The notes under the pieces are model-generated. The model worked only from the letters and a program-made list of their open reading frames with translations. It ran no database searches and was not told the origin of the DNA. Of a stretch of DNA of 64,000 bases, positions 26,028 to 35,764 are shown one piece after another. Positions within the stretch are counted from its first letter, which is position 1. Each line of letters begins with the position of its first letter. The stretch spans positions 2,418,001 to 2,482,000 of the forward strand of contig OZ245039.1 in assembly GCA_965224095.1 (NCBI GenBank), read 5' to 3'. The position numbers and the translations under genes were made by a program. The DNA is from JBPEWY01 sp965224095. Its GTDB lineage: Bacteria > Bacteroidota > Bacteroidia > Flavobacteriales > Flavobacteriaceae.

Positions 26028-26894
26028 TTAAATACCCATATCCATTCCAATGCCCTTTTCTACGGTTCGTTTGATTATGCGTTTCATGATCTGTTGTGCC
26101 AAGTTTGTGCTGAGCTGTAATGCTTTCCCTGAAAGCATGAGTTCTTTATTCTTTTCCAGTTCTCTAAATCGTTCTGGTTTTCTTTCCAATTGAGCCATTA
26201 TCCTCCCTCCTGACATGGATCTATGTACCTCACTGGCCTTAAAGTTGTGACCCTTATATTCCATTCGAAAGCCCTGTAGTTTATTCGATCGGTTAATGGT
26301 GGGAATCACCTGTACTTCTCTTTGTTTCATTTGCCTGATGTATCTATCCAGATCTCTAGGGCGTTGTTCCATTACTTTTTCATGGATACGCTTGATCTCC
26401 TGTCGGATTGTTCTTTCTCTCTCCTGTTGTTGTAATTGTACATCTCTTACGGTAGTAAGTCCCATTTCTCTGGCTACCTCATGTGCCATTTGTTGACTTC
26501 GCTTGCCAATAAAGTTGTCTTTATAAGCTTTACCATCAAATCCTATTCTGTTTACATATAAATGAACATGGGTATGTTGTTTGTCTCTGTGAACAAAAGC
26601 AATGGCCTGTCGGTTTTTAAGTTCCATTTCTTTGATAAACTTTCTGGTGAGTTCGCTCAGCTCTCTTTCCCTTAGTTTCTTTCCATCTTTAATGGTTGGA
26701 CTAAGTACAAAGCTCAGGGTGTTTTGTTCACATCTTCTGTTGAGTTCCTGGATCATTTCAAACTCTTTGGTGATCTCTCTGGGGTTCTCTCCTGCTACGT
26801 ATTGACTATATATAATCTCTGCATTCTTCTCCCTGCTCCATGCATAGGACATAGAAGCCAGTGTATGTGCTATGGATTTTCCTTTGCCGATCAT
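26028..26894 (-). CDS. mobB: Relaxase/mobilisation nuclease (MobB type)
   Basis: 288-residue MOB-type relaxase that would nick oriT and lead strand transfer. The metal-binding His cluster is in KQHTHVHLYVNRI (about residues 106-118). Candidate catalytic Tyr residues lie near the N-terminus (SMSYAWSREKN). The C-terminal part is basic and helical (KRIHEKVMEQRPRDLDRYIR). The start overlaps the accessory gene by 4 bp (ATGA). With no type IV secretion genes here, the element would need a helper. Confidence 0.88.
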   Translation of the reverse strand: MIGKGKSIAHTLASMSYAWSREKNAEIIYSQYVAGENPREITKEFEMIQELNRRCEQNTLSFVLSPTIKDGKKLRERELSELTRKFIKEMELKNRQAIAFVHRDKQHTHVHLYVNRIGFDGKAYKDNFIGKRSQQMAHEVAREMGLTTVRDVQLQQQERERTIRQEIKRIHEKVMEQRPRDLDRYIRQMKQREVQVIPTINRSNKLQGFRMEYKGHNFKASEVHRSMSGGRIMAQLERKPERFRELEKNKELMLSGKALQLSTNLAQQIMKRIIKRTVEKGIGMDMGI

Positions 26895-27187
26895 TTTTTA
26901 AAATGGTATAAATGGGTTCTGATCTCTTCTGCCAACTCAGATACTTCATTTGCTAATTTTGGATCTCGTTTTTTAAACATATTACTGATGCGTTTAAAAT
27001 TGGTTTTGTATTTAACCAGCATTAAATAACATTCCAGTTGTTCGAGTGTTAATCGTTCCACCAGACTATTTCCAAAGGCGGCACTTCTGCAATATTCTGA
27101 TAGGGATACGCCTGCTCTTTTGGCTTTGATTCGAAGCATTTTCTTTTCGTAAATGGAACATCTGAATTTTATAGTTTCTCTTTTCAT
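26891..27187 (-). CDS. MobC-like mobilisation accessory protein (ribbon-helix-helix)
   Basis: 98 residues from the ATG at 27187. It opens with KRETIKFRCSIYEKKMLRIK and GVSLSEYCRSAAFG, the ribbon-helix-helix of relaxosome accessory proteins that bind oriT. The frame is open upstream to 27295 but passes through the oriT-like hairpins, so the internal ATG is preferred. It overlaps the relaxase start by 4 bp. Confidence 0.82.
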   Translation of the reverse strand: MKRETIKFRCSIYEKKMLRIKAKRAGVSLSEYCRSAAFGNSLVERLTLEQLECYLMLVKYKTNFKRISNMFKKRDPKLANEVSELAEEIRTHLYHFKK

Positions 27188-27195
27188 AATAATCC

Positions 27196-27254
27196 TCTTT
27201 GCGACCTCCGGGAGCAAAGCAAGATCGTCTTTGTGGCAACAAAGACACATCTTG
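27196..27254. other. Candidate origin of transfer (two hairpins)
   Basis: Directly upstream of mobC there are two adjacent hairpins. One has CTTTGC/GCAAAG ends and CTCC-GGAG inside (27196-27218). The other pairs CAAGAT..TCTTTGT at 27220-27234 with ACAAAGA..ATCTTG at 27239-27254. Location next to the relaxosome genes and this layout are typical of oriT regions; the nick site is not identified. Confidence 0.55.
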
Positions 27255-27642
27255 ACTTTAAAACTATTTTCAAAATAACAGGCTATATATTCCAAGAAGT
27301 ACTAAAGAGTTTATTTTAACAACTGGAAGGGTTTACTTTTAAAGAATCCATTATGAAAACGGAAAAATGATGAGGATTTTAAAAAAGGGTTATGAAGAAA
27401 TACTGCTATTCAAAAAAGTAGGTAGTTGCCTCCTATTCCGATTTTATTAAACCGTTTATCTTTCCGAACACTATAAAATCGAAACAGGTTCCAGGGCAAA
27501 AGTTAGAGTAAGGATTGGGGCTTTGATTGGTACTCGAAATAAACCAAAATCACCTAATCTCTGACTCGCTTACGCTAAGATTCGCAGCCTTGACTGCAGT
27601 ATGTGTTAAACTAACGAACGCCATCATCACCTAAATGTAATT
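27255..27642. other. Gene-free stretch between the mobile element and the AraC fragment
   Basis: No supported gene. It must hold the right border of the mobilisable element, because chromosomal-type coding sequence resumes near 27620. I searched by eye for a repeat of the tRNA-Asn 3' end and saw none. Confidence 0.4.
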
Positions 27643-28140
27643 TTGGTAATGCCTGAAAGCTCAAACACTTCAAATTATATTCATCTTCTATTTGATGAAT
27701 TTTATAAAGACAGAGATGAGTTCAATAAAATGAACATTATAGATTCTTTGTATACTATCATTTTCTCAAAATTGGAACAGCTCAAACAATATCAAACTTT
27801 TCATCTAAAAGAAAATAGCAGATTAGAAACCTTTTTAAAGTTCAAGTCACTTTTGGAACGCCATCACTCACTTAGTAGAAATGCAGATTTTTACGCCCAA
27901 AAAATGAATATCACATACAAGCACCTGAATATCATTTGTAAGGAAATTGTAGACACAACAGCAAAGCAATTTATCGACGAGTTTGTGATTTTAGAAGCGA
28001 AGAGAAAATTGATAAGCTCAACAATCAAAAGTACCGAACTCGCCTATTCTTTAGGTTTTGAAGAATCCACAAATTTTGTGAAGTACTTCAAGAAACATAC
28101 AGGATTAACCCTAAATACTTTCAAAAGGCAATATATATAG
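27643..28140 (+). pseudogene. AraC-family regulator, N-terminally truncated
   Basis: About 165 residues. The C-terminal two-part helix-turn-helix is intact: YAQKMNITYKHLNIICKEI and then TELAYSLGFEESTNFVKYFKKHTGLT. The cupin-type sensor domain of about 130 residues that precedes it in full-length relatives is missing. In-frame starts are only TTG 27643 or ATG 27649, and a stop lies at 27607. It was probably cut by arrival of the adjacent mobile DNA. Confidence 0.75.
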
Positions 28141-28199
28141 GTTGTTAGGTTCGATATTTACCCTTTTTATCTTCATATTAACCATCGTACATGTAATAC

Positions 28200-28245
28200 C
28201 TTGTCATAATTTTGTATCCAGTTAAACTGCAATAATTATGACAAG
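28200..28245. terminator. Inverted repeat between convergent genes
   Basis: CTTGTCATAATT at 28200-28211 is the exact complement of AATTATGACAAG at 28234-28245 (12 bp). It lies between the AraC fragment and the S41 peptidase gene, both ending here. A bidirectional terminator is likely, although the loop of 22 bp is long. Confidence 0.45.
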
Positions 28246-28318
28246 ATTTTAATGATTAATAGTTTATTTAGTTTCTTTCAAAATATATTGGTTAGGTTTA
28301 TTTGTTGGTCAACCTATG

Positions 28319-29800
28319 TTAAGGTGTGCTATCTTCAAAGGTTTTAACAATAAAATCTACCCATCCATACACGGGAATGCTATCATCCAAATAAAAATCG
28401 GGTTGAATCCCCTTATCATCGATTGCCATATGAGGTATACGATAACTTTTAGAAGCACCATAAGCCAATCTAAAATCGCCACAAGGAGAATCTGCATAGA
28501 TCAGGTTAGAGATATCTAATGCCCCCAAAGTTGTATGCCCGAATAATTTTACTTTTTTACTCTGTTTGGCAGCTAATAAGAATTGCTCAGAAGTACTACC
28601 ATTACCGCTATTAATTAGTATTCCTACATTTTTAGGATATGGATATACGGTATCAAGTTTCTTTTGCGAAACGGTACTCTCATTGAGATTTACATATTGC
28701 CCTAAACGCTCTTGCAAAGTGTAATAGGATTTTAAATACCAATCTCTATCTTCTTTGGTTCGAGAAGTGTCTTTTGACAAATCCAAAAAGAATTTATTGT
28801 TGAACCGCGTAGAAAGGAATTCTACGCCAACAGTTCTAATAGGGTTTGTATATATAAATGGCAAAAGCTCTCTATAACAGCGATCAGCTCCACCACCATT
28901 ATTACGTATATCTATGATAAGATTGGGTGTGGCAAGTATTTTTTGTCTGTTTGCGTTAATGACACTATCTATAGACTTTTTATTTGAAGAAGAAAACGAG
29001 GGTATTCTTATTAAAACGGTATGGCTGTCAACTTGCTCGAAGAAAGGTTTTTTTGCTTCTATGAGTCTGAAGTAGCGCTCTACCGATTTATTTGGCTCTA
29101 AATGTGGAAATATGCGTTTAAAATTAATAAAGCCAAATTGCAAATGATTATTATCTAAAAGTATCGCTTCGAATTTTCTTGGGGAATGATTTCCCATATA
29201 ATAGGTAACGCTATCTTGTGCTGCGGTCTCACGTATAGTGAATTTGATTTGATCTTTACTCCAGTTAGGGTTGTTACTTTCTATAATAAATCCTTTATAT
29301 ACTTGAGCGTCTTTTACAATACCAACCACATAATTCCCAGATTCCCATATACCTTCATAATCGGCAAACGTTTTGTCTTGTATCCTTTTTTTGAACGCAT
29401 TAATATCTAATGTCATTTTCTCCCAATCTTCAAACCTGTTTTTATCAACTTCTACCTTGGGGTTAGTATTGTTAGGAATGGTTGAAGCATTATTTGATAC
29501 GTATTGAACTCCAATATGCCATCTTCTAAAAAAGCGTGTCCAATCGATTAGTGCTTGATGGCATTGTGCCGTAGTTTTAGCACTTTTTACGTCTTTTTGT
29601 ATTTTAATATTATGTTTCTTGTAAGCATCCTTTCCTTTTAAATTTAAGACCATATCAAAACCTGCGTCGTTATTTTCAAAGGTGGTCTTCAGCCATTTAA
29701 ATGTAGCTTCACAATCACAATTTAAACTATTGGTCTGTGCCGTTATGATAGCGGTCAGCAGACAGAATAATACAGTCAATATTTTGTATGATTTATTCAT
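28319..29800 (-). CDS. S41-family peptidase (second of tandem pair)
   Basis: 493 residues with signal peptide (LTVLFCLLTAIITAQ). The C-terminal-processing peptidase core is seen in LIDIRNNGGGADRCYRELLP and in ILINSGNGSTSEQFLLAAKQ, whose Ser is the expected nucleophile, followed by KKVKLFGHTTLGALD. It differs from housekeeping Ctp in having no clear PDZ. It lies 12 bp after another S41 gene and is likely cotranscribed. Substrate unknown. Confidence 0.87.
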   Translation of the reverse strand: MNKSYKILTVLFCLLTAIITAQTNSLNCDCEATFKWLKTTFENNDAGFDMVLNLKGKDAYKKHNIKIQKDVKSAKTTAQCHQALIDWTRFFRRWHIGVQYVSNNASTIPNNTNPKVEVDKNRFEDWEKMTLDINAFKKRIQDKTFADYEGIWESGNYVVGIVKDAQVYKGFIIESNNPNWSKDQIKFTIRETAAQDSVTYYMGNHSPRKFEAILLDNNHLQFGFINFKRIFPHLEPNKSVERYFRLIEAKKPFFEQVDSHTVLIRIPSFSSSNKKSIDSVINANRQKILATPNLIIDIRNNGGGADRCYRELLPFIYTNPIRTVGVEFLSTRFNNKFFLDLSKDTSRTKEDRDWYLKSYYTLQERLGQYVNLNESTVSQKKLDTVYPYPKNVGILINSGNGSTSEQFLLAAKQSKKVKLFGHTTLGALDISNLIYADSPCGDFRLAYGASKSYRIPHMAIDDKGIQPDFYLDDSIPVYGWVDFIVKTFEDSTP

Positions 29801-29812
29801 AATCGCAGCGTT

Positions 29813-31111
29813 TTATTCCGTTTTAAGATTTAGCAAATAATCAACCCCTTGTTCTAAAATTGTATGCTTATTATTCTTAAAATCATCATAAGATTCCTTA
29901 ACTAAAATATCCGGCTGAATGCCATAGCCAACAAACTCTCTTCCATTAGTTAAGTAATCCACTTTTGTACATATTTGTACTCCGCCCAATCCTGGCAATT
30001 CAAAACCAATTGGGTTACCGGTAGTTCCGGCCGTTGGCCTACCTATCAATTTACCCCTGCCTGTACTTAGAAAAGCAGAGACAAAATCTTCCCCGGCGGA
30101 ATAGGTTTTTTCACTAATCAATACAACTAAAGGTTTTAGATATCTGATTGATTCTGGTTTCGGTTCAACTTTGCCACCTATGTTGTCTTGCCACATGGAA
30201 CCAAAATTCCATGAAGCGAAAGCTGGCATATACATGGTTGTTTTCCATCGGGATGTTTCAAATGGCTGCTCTACCAAATGGGCTAAAATATGGTGTGCAT
30301 GTCCATTACTCCCACCTGAATTTTCCGAAACATCAATTATAAGTTTTGAGGTTTTTAGTATTTGAGGATAAATACTATCAAACTTTTCTCTGACATTCTG
30401 GCCCCAGAATCGATTAATCTTTAAATAGCCTATGTTGTTTTTCAGCACTTTGAATTCATAGATGGGTGCACTGCTTTTCTTCTTAGACATTTTTCTATTC
30501 ACAAGAAATTCCTTACCACTTTTAAACTTCAATTTAATAGGTACTTCCACGTCACCAACTAACAATTGCTTTTCGTATACTTGAACCTCCATATCTTGTT
30601 CTGTAGAATAAAAGGTGTAAGGTTTAATATTTTTCTCAGCATATTCAATGACGTTGACATTATTGATTTGAACTATCTCTGAACCGTATTTAATTCCTTG
30701 ATTTTGAAGCGTATCATTTAAAACCTCTGAGATATATACCTTGCCATCAATGAACTTTGTTCTTATTGGTGGTGTTCTTTCTTTGATTTTCCTTAACTGC
30801 CACGGAACAATTACTCTGGTATGTCCGTCATTTAAAAGATTGCAAAACCTTTGAAGCGTTTTATAGTAATCGTAGGTATTGGTCGTTGCCAAAATTTTTG
30901 GGATATATTCTTGGTAGGCTTTATCCCAATCCAGAGAAGGTACTTGATCGAAGAATACAAAATTCTTATCCGCTTCTTTCCAGACTTTCGAGAGTCCAAA
31001 TATTTTCTCCTCATCGGTCAAATTTGATGGAACCTCCTGACTAAACACGAGTGCAGATAGAACTAACATTATTGTGCTGGGAACATATCTGATTAAAAAT
31101 ATTTTTCTCAT
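29813..31111 (-). CDS. S41-family peptidase (first of tandem pair)
   Basis: 432 residues with signal peptide (STIMLVLSALVFSQ). An N-terminal helical part (EKIFGLSKVWKEADKNFVFF) is followed by a PDZ-like region (NQGIKYGSEIVQINNVNVIE). The catalytic region reads KLIIDVSENSGGSNGH, VLISEKTYSAGEDFVSAFL (Ser nucleophile) and KLIGRPTAGTTGNPIGFELP. It is upstream partner of a second S41 gene, 12 bp apart. Probably periplasmic. Confidence 0.9.
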   Translation of the reverse strand: MRKIFLIRYVPSTIMLVLSALVFSQEVPSNLTDEEKIFGLSKVWKEADKNFVFFDQVPSLDWDKAYQEYIPKILATTNTYDYYKTLQRFCNLLNDGHTRVIVPWQLRKIKERTPPIRTKFIDGKVYISEVLNDTLQNQGIKYGSEIVQINNVNVIEYAEKNIKPYTFYSTEQDMEVQVYEKQLLVGDVEVPIKLKFKSGKEFLVNRKMSKKKSSAPIYEFKVLKNNIGYLKINRFWGQNVREKFDSIYPQILKTSKLIIDVSENSGGSNGHAHHILAHLVEQPFETSRWKTTMYMPAFASWNFGSMWQDNIGGKVEPKPESIRYLKPLVVLISEKTYSAGEDFVSAFLSTGRGKLIGRPTAGTTGNPIGFELPGLGGVQICTKVDYLTNGREFVGYGIQPDILVKESYDDFKNNKHTILEQGVDYLLNLKTE

Positions 31112-31375
31112 TATATATTATTTTATTTATGGTTTAAAAAATTCACTTAACCGTGTATAAAGTCCCTATGACTTTAAAATGCTTGCTTCATAAACTTCAC
31201 GTAAATACTTGCAACTCCATCATTACTTGGATGGAGCCAAAATTAAGGCAGTAATGCACGAGATATTTCTGGATTTTCATATCATATTTTTGTTCTGTAT
31301 CAAGGTATATTACTTAGGTTTATTTATTGTTTAATTAATGTTATCATGTGTTAATACTATTGGTTTCTTATTATT

Positions 31376-34027
31376 CTATTTAACAAACCTATAGGTCGCT
31401 TTGAGTAAAAAAATGTTTTGAGGTTTTTTAATATTATTTTTTAACCCATCAAAAAGGTTTTCGTTAAAATCTCCAAGGCTTGACAAATCCTGACTCCACA
31501 CCAGATAGAATTCCGAACCTGGTATATATTCCCATCGCAATACTAAATTTGAGCGCCATTGCACAAAGGCAAAGTCAGGTTGAAAAAAGCTATAATCTGT
31601 ATTGCCATCTCTATTCTCATCAATCAAATAACTACCATCCTGTAAACTAATTTGATCGGAATTATATTCAGAAAACCTATTTGTAAAACCTGTGGCTGTT
31701 GGATCAGTTATGTACTTAAAATCTTTATATCTTCCTCTAGAGATAAAGGGTTGCCCCCAATACTGAAGGCTTAAATTGGGCTTCAATATATAATCCACCC
31801 GTAATGGGAAGCTCAGTGTTTTTTGATCTATTGTTGCGTTTATGTATCTATTGTCCCCATTAAATTCATTGGTTGATACATATTGTAATCTATCGTTGTT
31901 GCTGGTAAGAGTTGTAAGCAACGATAATTGTAAGGCATTTGTTGGTTGATAGGTAATACTGCCACCTATCGAATTGCTTTTCAGGGCATTATCATCAAAC
32001 CAGGTATTTGTAAAAGACAAGGAGAACCGAAGTTTTTTTCTGGAGTCAGAATTTATGTTGAGCCCGTATTGATACGAACTTGGTAGCTTTAATCTTGGTC
32101 CACCCCTAAGTGCCACGTTGGAAAACTGCAAGGGTTTTAGCTCGAAATAAGGATTGATCCAATAATTGTTCTTCAGGTTCAACCAGGTATTCACATTAAA
32201 TAATATTTCATTGATATTCCCGCCATAATCCATGACTGCCAAATGATTATAATTTACCAGCCATGAACGCATACTTTTAAGTGGTTTTGTAGTTCGGTAA
32301 TTTAACCACCCATAATGCCTGATGTCGTCAGCCCTTATTTGAAAACCGATATCATTTAATTCCAACTCCGGCGAGCGCCATGTAGCCCCGGTTTGGAATC
32401 TCCAATTTCCCGAGGCTTTTCCTATTTGAACATTGCCTCCGATCCCGGTAAGCGAAGTACGCGTATCGTCAACACTGACATGTGCCGTGTTTTCTCGTTG
32501 AAATAAGTGCGTAATTGATTTTTGGGTTCTATTTATTGCATCAACACTACCATTTACATTACTAAAGATTAGATTGGCTTTAAAGTAATAGGCGCGATTT
32601 TTCCATTGATGCATAAAATCCAATCCACCAGTATAGGCTGACTTATGAAGAAAATCAACATTATCGGCAATATCTCTATTTGTTGCAGTAAAAATCCCAC
32701 CTATAAGTGTATTGTTATTATTGAAGTCTTTTTGTAACCTCCCTACAAAATAATTAGTGAGGGGTTCTACAACTTCTGATCTTTCATTTAGTCCATTAGA
32801 AATTTTTGCAATTTCTCTTTCTGTAACAGACTCTAATATGCCAATACTCCATCCATCTCTGGTTTTACCGCTGAATTTTGCCGCCCCAAGTATGGTTGAA
32901 ATATTAGGTTGATCACTATACTCATCTGTTTGTAAGTTTGGAAGTGCTTGTGGTGAACGACCTATGCGCCGTGAATAAAATAGATTATCAAATCCGAAAG
33001 TACGTCCATTACTTACAGAACTTGAAAATGGATAATCAAAAATGTTTTTATTCTCAATAAAGAATGGGCGTTGTTCTGGGAAAAATATTTGAAATCCATC
33101 TAGCGCTATTGCAGAGGGGTCAGCTTCTACCTGTCCAAAATCAGGGTTGATGGTAAAATCCAACGTTAAATCATTCGTAATCCCTAGTTTACCATCAACC
33201 CCTCCATTTAAACTTAATTCACTACCGTCTCTAAAAGGATTACCAGGTTCAGCGTCATAATTTCTTAATGAAGTGACTATATAAGGTTGGATTTCAAGTT
33301 GTTTTTGGGGTTCTAGATTTTTTAATCCATGTAACTCTCCAAAATTACTTACCCATCCAGGTGAATTTTGTGGGCTACGTTGCCATACCGAACGTTCCTC
33401 TTTTCGAAAATAACGTCTAGTTGATTGTATTCCCCAAACCTGATCTTTTCCTTTTCCAAAACGCACTTGGCTTAACGGAATTCTAATTTCTGCTGTCCAA
33501 CCCTCTTTATCAACATTGGTTTTGGCATACCATATAGGATTCCAGGTATTATCCCAACTTCCTCCATCATTCGTAATATATTCCTCACCTTTAACACCTG
33601 ATACGGAAATTGTAAATGAATATGCCGTACGCTTGTCACCAACGCTGCCTAAATTTATTTCTACCCAATCACCATCGAAGCCATCTCGTCGAGATAGCCT
33701 GCTAACAATCTTGTCCGGTTCGGTATCATAACATCTAAACGCAACATATAGACTCTTTTTATCATAAAGAATTTTGAGTCTTGTTTGCTGAGAAGGTTCT
33801 GTATTTTCATCCGGACTCCATTCTACATAATTTCCGCTCCAGTCAACTAAATCCCAAGCACGATCATTAATTATTCCATCGATTTTGGGAACGGAAACAT
33901 CCCCAACAAACTTAGTATTGTAAATTCGCTTGGGGATAGAATCTTGTGCCAATAGCTTTCCATTGACAATCATTGCTAACAAAAACCAAAATCTAATATC
34001 GAAACAATGTTTTTCCTTATTTCTCAT
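31376..34027 (-). CDS. DUF5916 outer-membrane protein with CBM9-like domain
   Basis: 883 residues with signal peptide. The N-terminal third is a carbohydrate-binding family 9-like domain (FVGDVSVPKIDGIINDRAWD, SLYVAFRCYDTEPDKIVSRL). The rest matches DUF5916: DLTLDFTINPDFGQVEADPS, FQIFFPEQRPFFIENKNIF, then a long barrel-like region ending in aromatic YRFVK. Such proteins are common in flavobacteria and sit in the outer membrane; the function is unknown. It overlaps a small NTF2-like gene by 11 bp at its start. Confidence 0.88.
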   Translation of the reverse strand: MRNKEKHCFDIRFWFLLAMIVNGKLLAQDSIPKRIYNTKFVGDVSVPKIDGIINDRAWDLVDWSGNYVEWSPDENTEPSQQTRLKILYDKKSLYVAFRCYDTEPDKIVSRLSRRDGFDGDWVEINLGSVGDKRTAYSFTISVSGVKGEEYITNDGGSWDNTWNPIWYAKTNVDKEGWTAEIRIPLSQVRFGKGKDQVWGIQSTRRYFRKEERSVWQRSPQNSPGWVSNFGELHGLKNLEPQKQLEIQPYIVTSLRNYDAEPGNPFRDGSELSLNGGVDGKLGITNDLTLDFTINPDFGQVEADPSAIALDGFQIFFPEQRPFFIENKNIFDYPFSSSVSNGRTFGFDNLFYSRRIGRSPQALPNLQTDEYSDQPNISTILGAAKFSGKTRDGWSIGILESVTEREIAKISNGLNERSEVVEPLTNYFVGRLQKDFNNNNTLIGGIFTATNRDIADNVDFLHKSAYTGGLDFMHQWKNRAYYFKANLIFSNVNGSVDAINRTQKSITHLFQRENTAHVSVDDTRTSLTGIGGNVQIGKASGNWRFQTGATWRSPELELNDIGFQIRADDIRHYGWLNYRTTKPLKSMRSWLVNYNHLAVMDYGGNINEILFNVNTWLNLKNNYWINPYFELKPLQFSNVALRGGPRLKLPSSYQYGLNINSDSRKKLRFSLSFTNTWFDDNALKSNSIGGSITYQPTNALQLSLLTTLTSNNDRLQYVSTNEFNGDNRYINATIDQKTLSFPLRVDYILKPNLSLQYWGQPFISRGRYKDFKYITDPTATGFTNRFSEYNSDQISLQDGSYLIDENRDGNTDYSFFQPDFAFVQWRSNLVLRWEYIPGSEFYLVWSQDLSSLGDFNENLFDGLKNNIKKPQNIFLLKATYRFVK

Positions 34028-34367
34028 TCACTTTACGAAATGCATTTTTAACTTTAATCTTATCCCCCTCAAACTCAAAAGCATCACACCCTTTAATTTT
34101 CTCACCATTCCTTGTGGTATATTCCCATTCCCAAAATCCAAAATCATGATTTATTATGAGATTACTTACTTCAGAATTGATCGAATCATCATACTCTTGA
34201 ATCATCTTTATGGCTGAGAGAATTTCCTTTTTACCAATGAAAGTTGATTTTCCGTTAATACTTACTGATGGCCTGTAGATAGCATCCTTGGTGAAAAAAT
34301 CCATAAGCTTATCTAGTCTGGTTTCTTTCCATAATATTCCAAACTCCAACATCTTTCTTTCAGTCAT
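34017..34367 (-). CDS. NTF2/SnoaL-like small protein
   Basis: 116 residues. The pattern LWKETRLDKLMDFFTKDAIY, GKKEILSAIKMIQEYDD and CDAFEFEGDKIKVKNAF is that of a SnoaL-like cone fold, used by small enzymes or binding proteins. It overlaps the genes on both sides by 4-11 bp, so it belongs to the operon. The ligand is unknown. Confidence 0.75.
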   Translation of the reverse strand: MTERKMLEFGILWKETRLDKLMDFFTKDAIYRPSVSINGKSTFIGKKEILSAIKMIQEYDDSINSEVSNLIINHDFGFWEWEYTTRNGEKIKGCDAFEFEGDKIKVKNAFRKVNEK

Positions 34368-34840
34368 AATGCTCCGTTTAACACATCAATCTTATAATTA
34401 TCAAAATCAGGCAAATGTGCATTCTGTAATACATTTTTTATCCATGATTTTCGTTCATGAGCAAACACCTCTAATTCCCAAACACATAGCAAGGACCTGG
34501 TCCGATAAGGGGAATCCGTAACAACCCCGGGAGTGCCGTAATCAGAAAAATGCACTTTGGTCTCTATCATTTCTCCACCCGTCCACCAGTTTATTAATAT
34601 CAATACACCTTCCCGTGCTTCATGTACAATTATAAATGCCTGTTTATATGTAGGCATGTCTGATTGCTCAATAGCATTCAGCCAAATTGGAATGTGTTTT
34701 TTTACATTTTTTAGTATTTCATGCGAGTTGTAGGTATCCAACATGGTTATGGTATAAATTTTTACCACCCAATCATTCATCGAAAACCAATCATTGAAAT
34801 TTATCTTTCGCGGCTTATATGTCTCTAAATCGTACTTCAT
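34364..34840 (-). CDS. Conserved-type hypothetical protein
   Basis: 158 residues, no signal peptide, no named domain that I recognise. It is Trp-rich (NDWFSMNDWVVKIY, LILINWWTGGEMIETKVHFS). It overlaps both neighbours by 4 bp (ATGA), which supports it being real and coupled to the operon with DUF1272 and DinB genes. Confidence 0.65.
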   Translation of the reverse strand: MKYDLETYKPRKINFNDWFSMNDWVVKIYTITMLDTYNSHEILKNVKKHIPIWLNAIEQSDMPTYKQAFIIVHEAREGVLILINWWTGGEMIETKVHFSDYGTPGVVTDSPYRTRSLLCVWELEVFAHERKSWIKNVLQNAHLPDFDNYKIDVLNGAL

Positions 34841-35127
34841 CTTTTTTCAGGTAATATTGTTGAGAATTTATCTATTAGTTTTTGTGCTTTTCGCATATCT
34901 TTAGGGTCATAAATTCTTTTTTGAGAAATACCATAATTTTCAACCATTAACGATGGCCTGATTGGTCTTTTTTCAAAATTTCCTCCACAAGAAGGGCAAA
35001 CATTTTTAAAAATGTCTAATGCACAATCCATGCAGTAGGTGCATTCGAAAGAACATATCATTGCCTCATTACTTATATTCGGTAAATCTTTATTGCAGTG
35101 TTCACAGTTTGGAATTATTTTTAGCAT
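34837..35127 (-). CDS. DUF1272 zinc-ribbon-like protein
   Basis: 96 residues with four Cys pairs or near pairs in the first half: NCEHCNKDL, MICSFECTYCMDC and VCPSCGGNFEKRP. This is the DUF1272 pattern, a small zinc-binding fold of unknown function. It overlaps the DinB gene by 7 bp and the next gene by 4 bp. Confidence 0.85.
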   Translation of the reverse strand: MLKIIPNCEHCNKDLPNISNEAMICSFECTYCMDCALDIFKNVCPSCGGNFEKRPIRPSLMVENYGISQKRIYDPKDMRKAQKLIDKFSTILPEKR

Positions 35128-35645
35128 ACGAGGTATTTTTCTTTAATTACATCCATATGCCACACATCATGTCCAATAATTGTAAATGCCGCTGCCCTGG
35201 CGGACATAGCACCACCATTTGCCGTTCCAACTTGTTTTAAGTCATAGTCAGAAAGGCTGTTCAAAAGAGCAGTGGAGCTATCTCTAGTGAATGTGAATTC
35301 TTCAAACAAATCGTTTATGGTTTTGTCACTTGCCTTTGAAGACTCCATATAAATATTTTGATCGAAACCAGCTAATTCGGTTTTATCGCCTCGTGCAATT
35401 CTAAAACATCGATACATAAAGATCCTTTCAGTATCAATCAGGTGCTGAAAGATTTCTTTTATATTCCACTTACCCTTTTCATATCTGAATAGCCATTTAT
35501 CATCTATAATTGTTCTAAAGAAGTTAAGAACATTATGCTGTCCGTCTCTAAACCCTTTTCTTAGTTCAACTTGGTCTGAAAGCCTATAGATGTATCTGCC
35601 ATAGTAAGGGTCAAACTCGTTTGGATTTATCTCTATGTTAGTCAT
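35121..35645 (-). CDS. DinB-family protein
   Basis: 174-residue four-helix DinB-like protein with a conserved set of His residues for metal: EIFQHLIDTERIF and IIGHDVWHMDVIKE. These are often thiol-dependent transferases or metal-binding proteins. It is the first gene of a five-gene minus-strand operon (DinB, DUF1272, unknown, SnoaL-like, DUF5916) and is divergent from the Lrp gene. Confidence 0.85.
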   Translation of the reverse strand: MTNIEINPNEFDPYYGRYIYRLSDQVELRKGFRDGQHNVLNFFRTIIDDKWLFRYEKGKWNIKEIFQHLIDTERIFMYRCFRIARGDKTELAGFDQNIYMESSKASDKTINDLFEEFTFTRDSSTALLNSLSDYDLKQVGTANGGAMSARAAAFTIIGHDVWHMDVIKEKYLVC

Positions 35646-35764
35646 ATTAATCTTTTTTATTGCTACAAAGTTATTTTTAAAATCAATAATTTGTTATTAT
35701 TAAATTATGTTATTATAATATTTTTTATATTTTTTTAAGGTTACATATGAATAAAACCTAATAA

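Noticed and set aside
27188..27295. Longer start for the MobC-like protein
   Set aside because: It would be coded by the oriT-like hairpins, and the ribbon-helix-helix begins normally at the ATG at 27187.
27255..27640. attR copy of the tRNA-Asn 3' end
   Set aside because: I looked for GAGCCCAAGAGGGGGAGC-like sequence to the right and saw none in the window.
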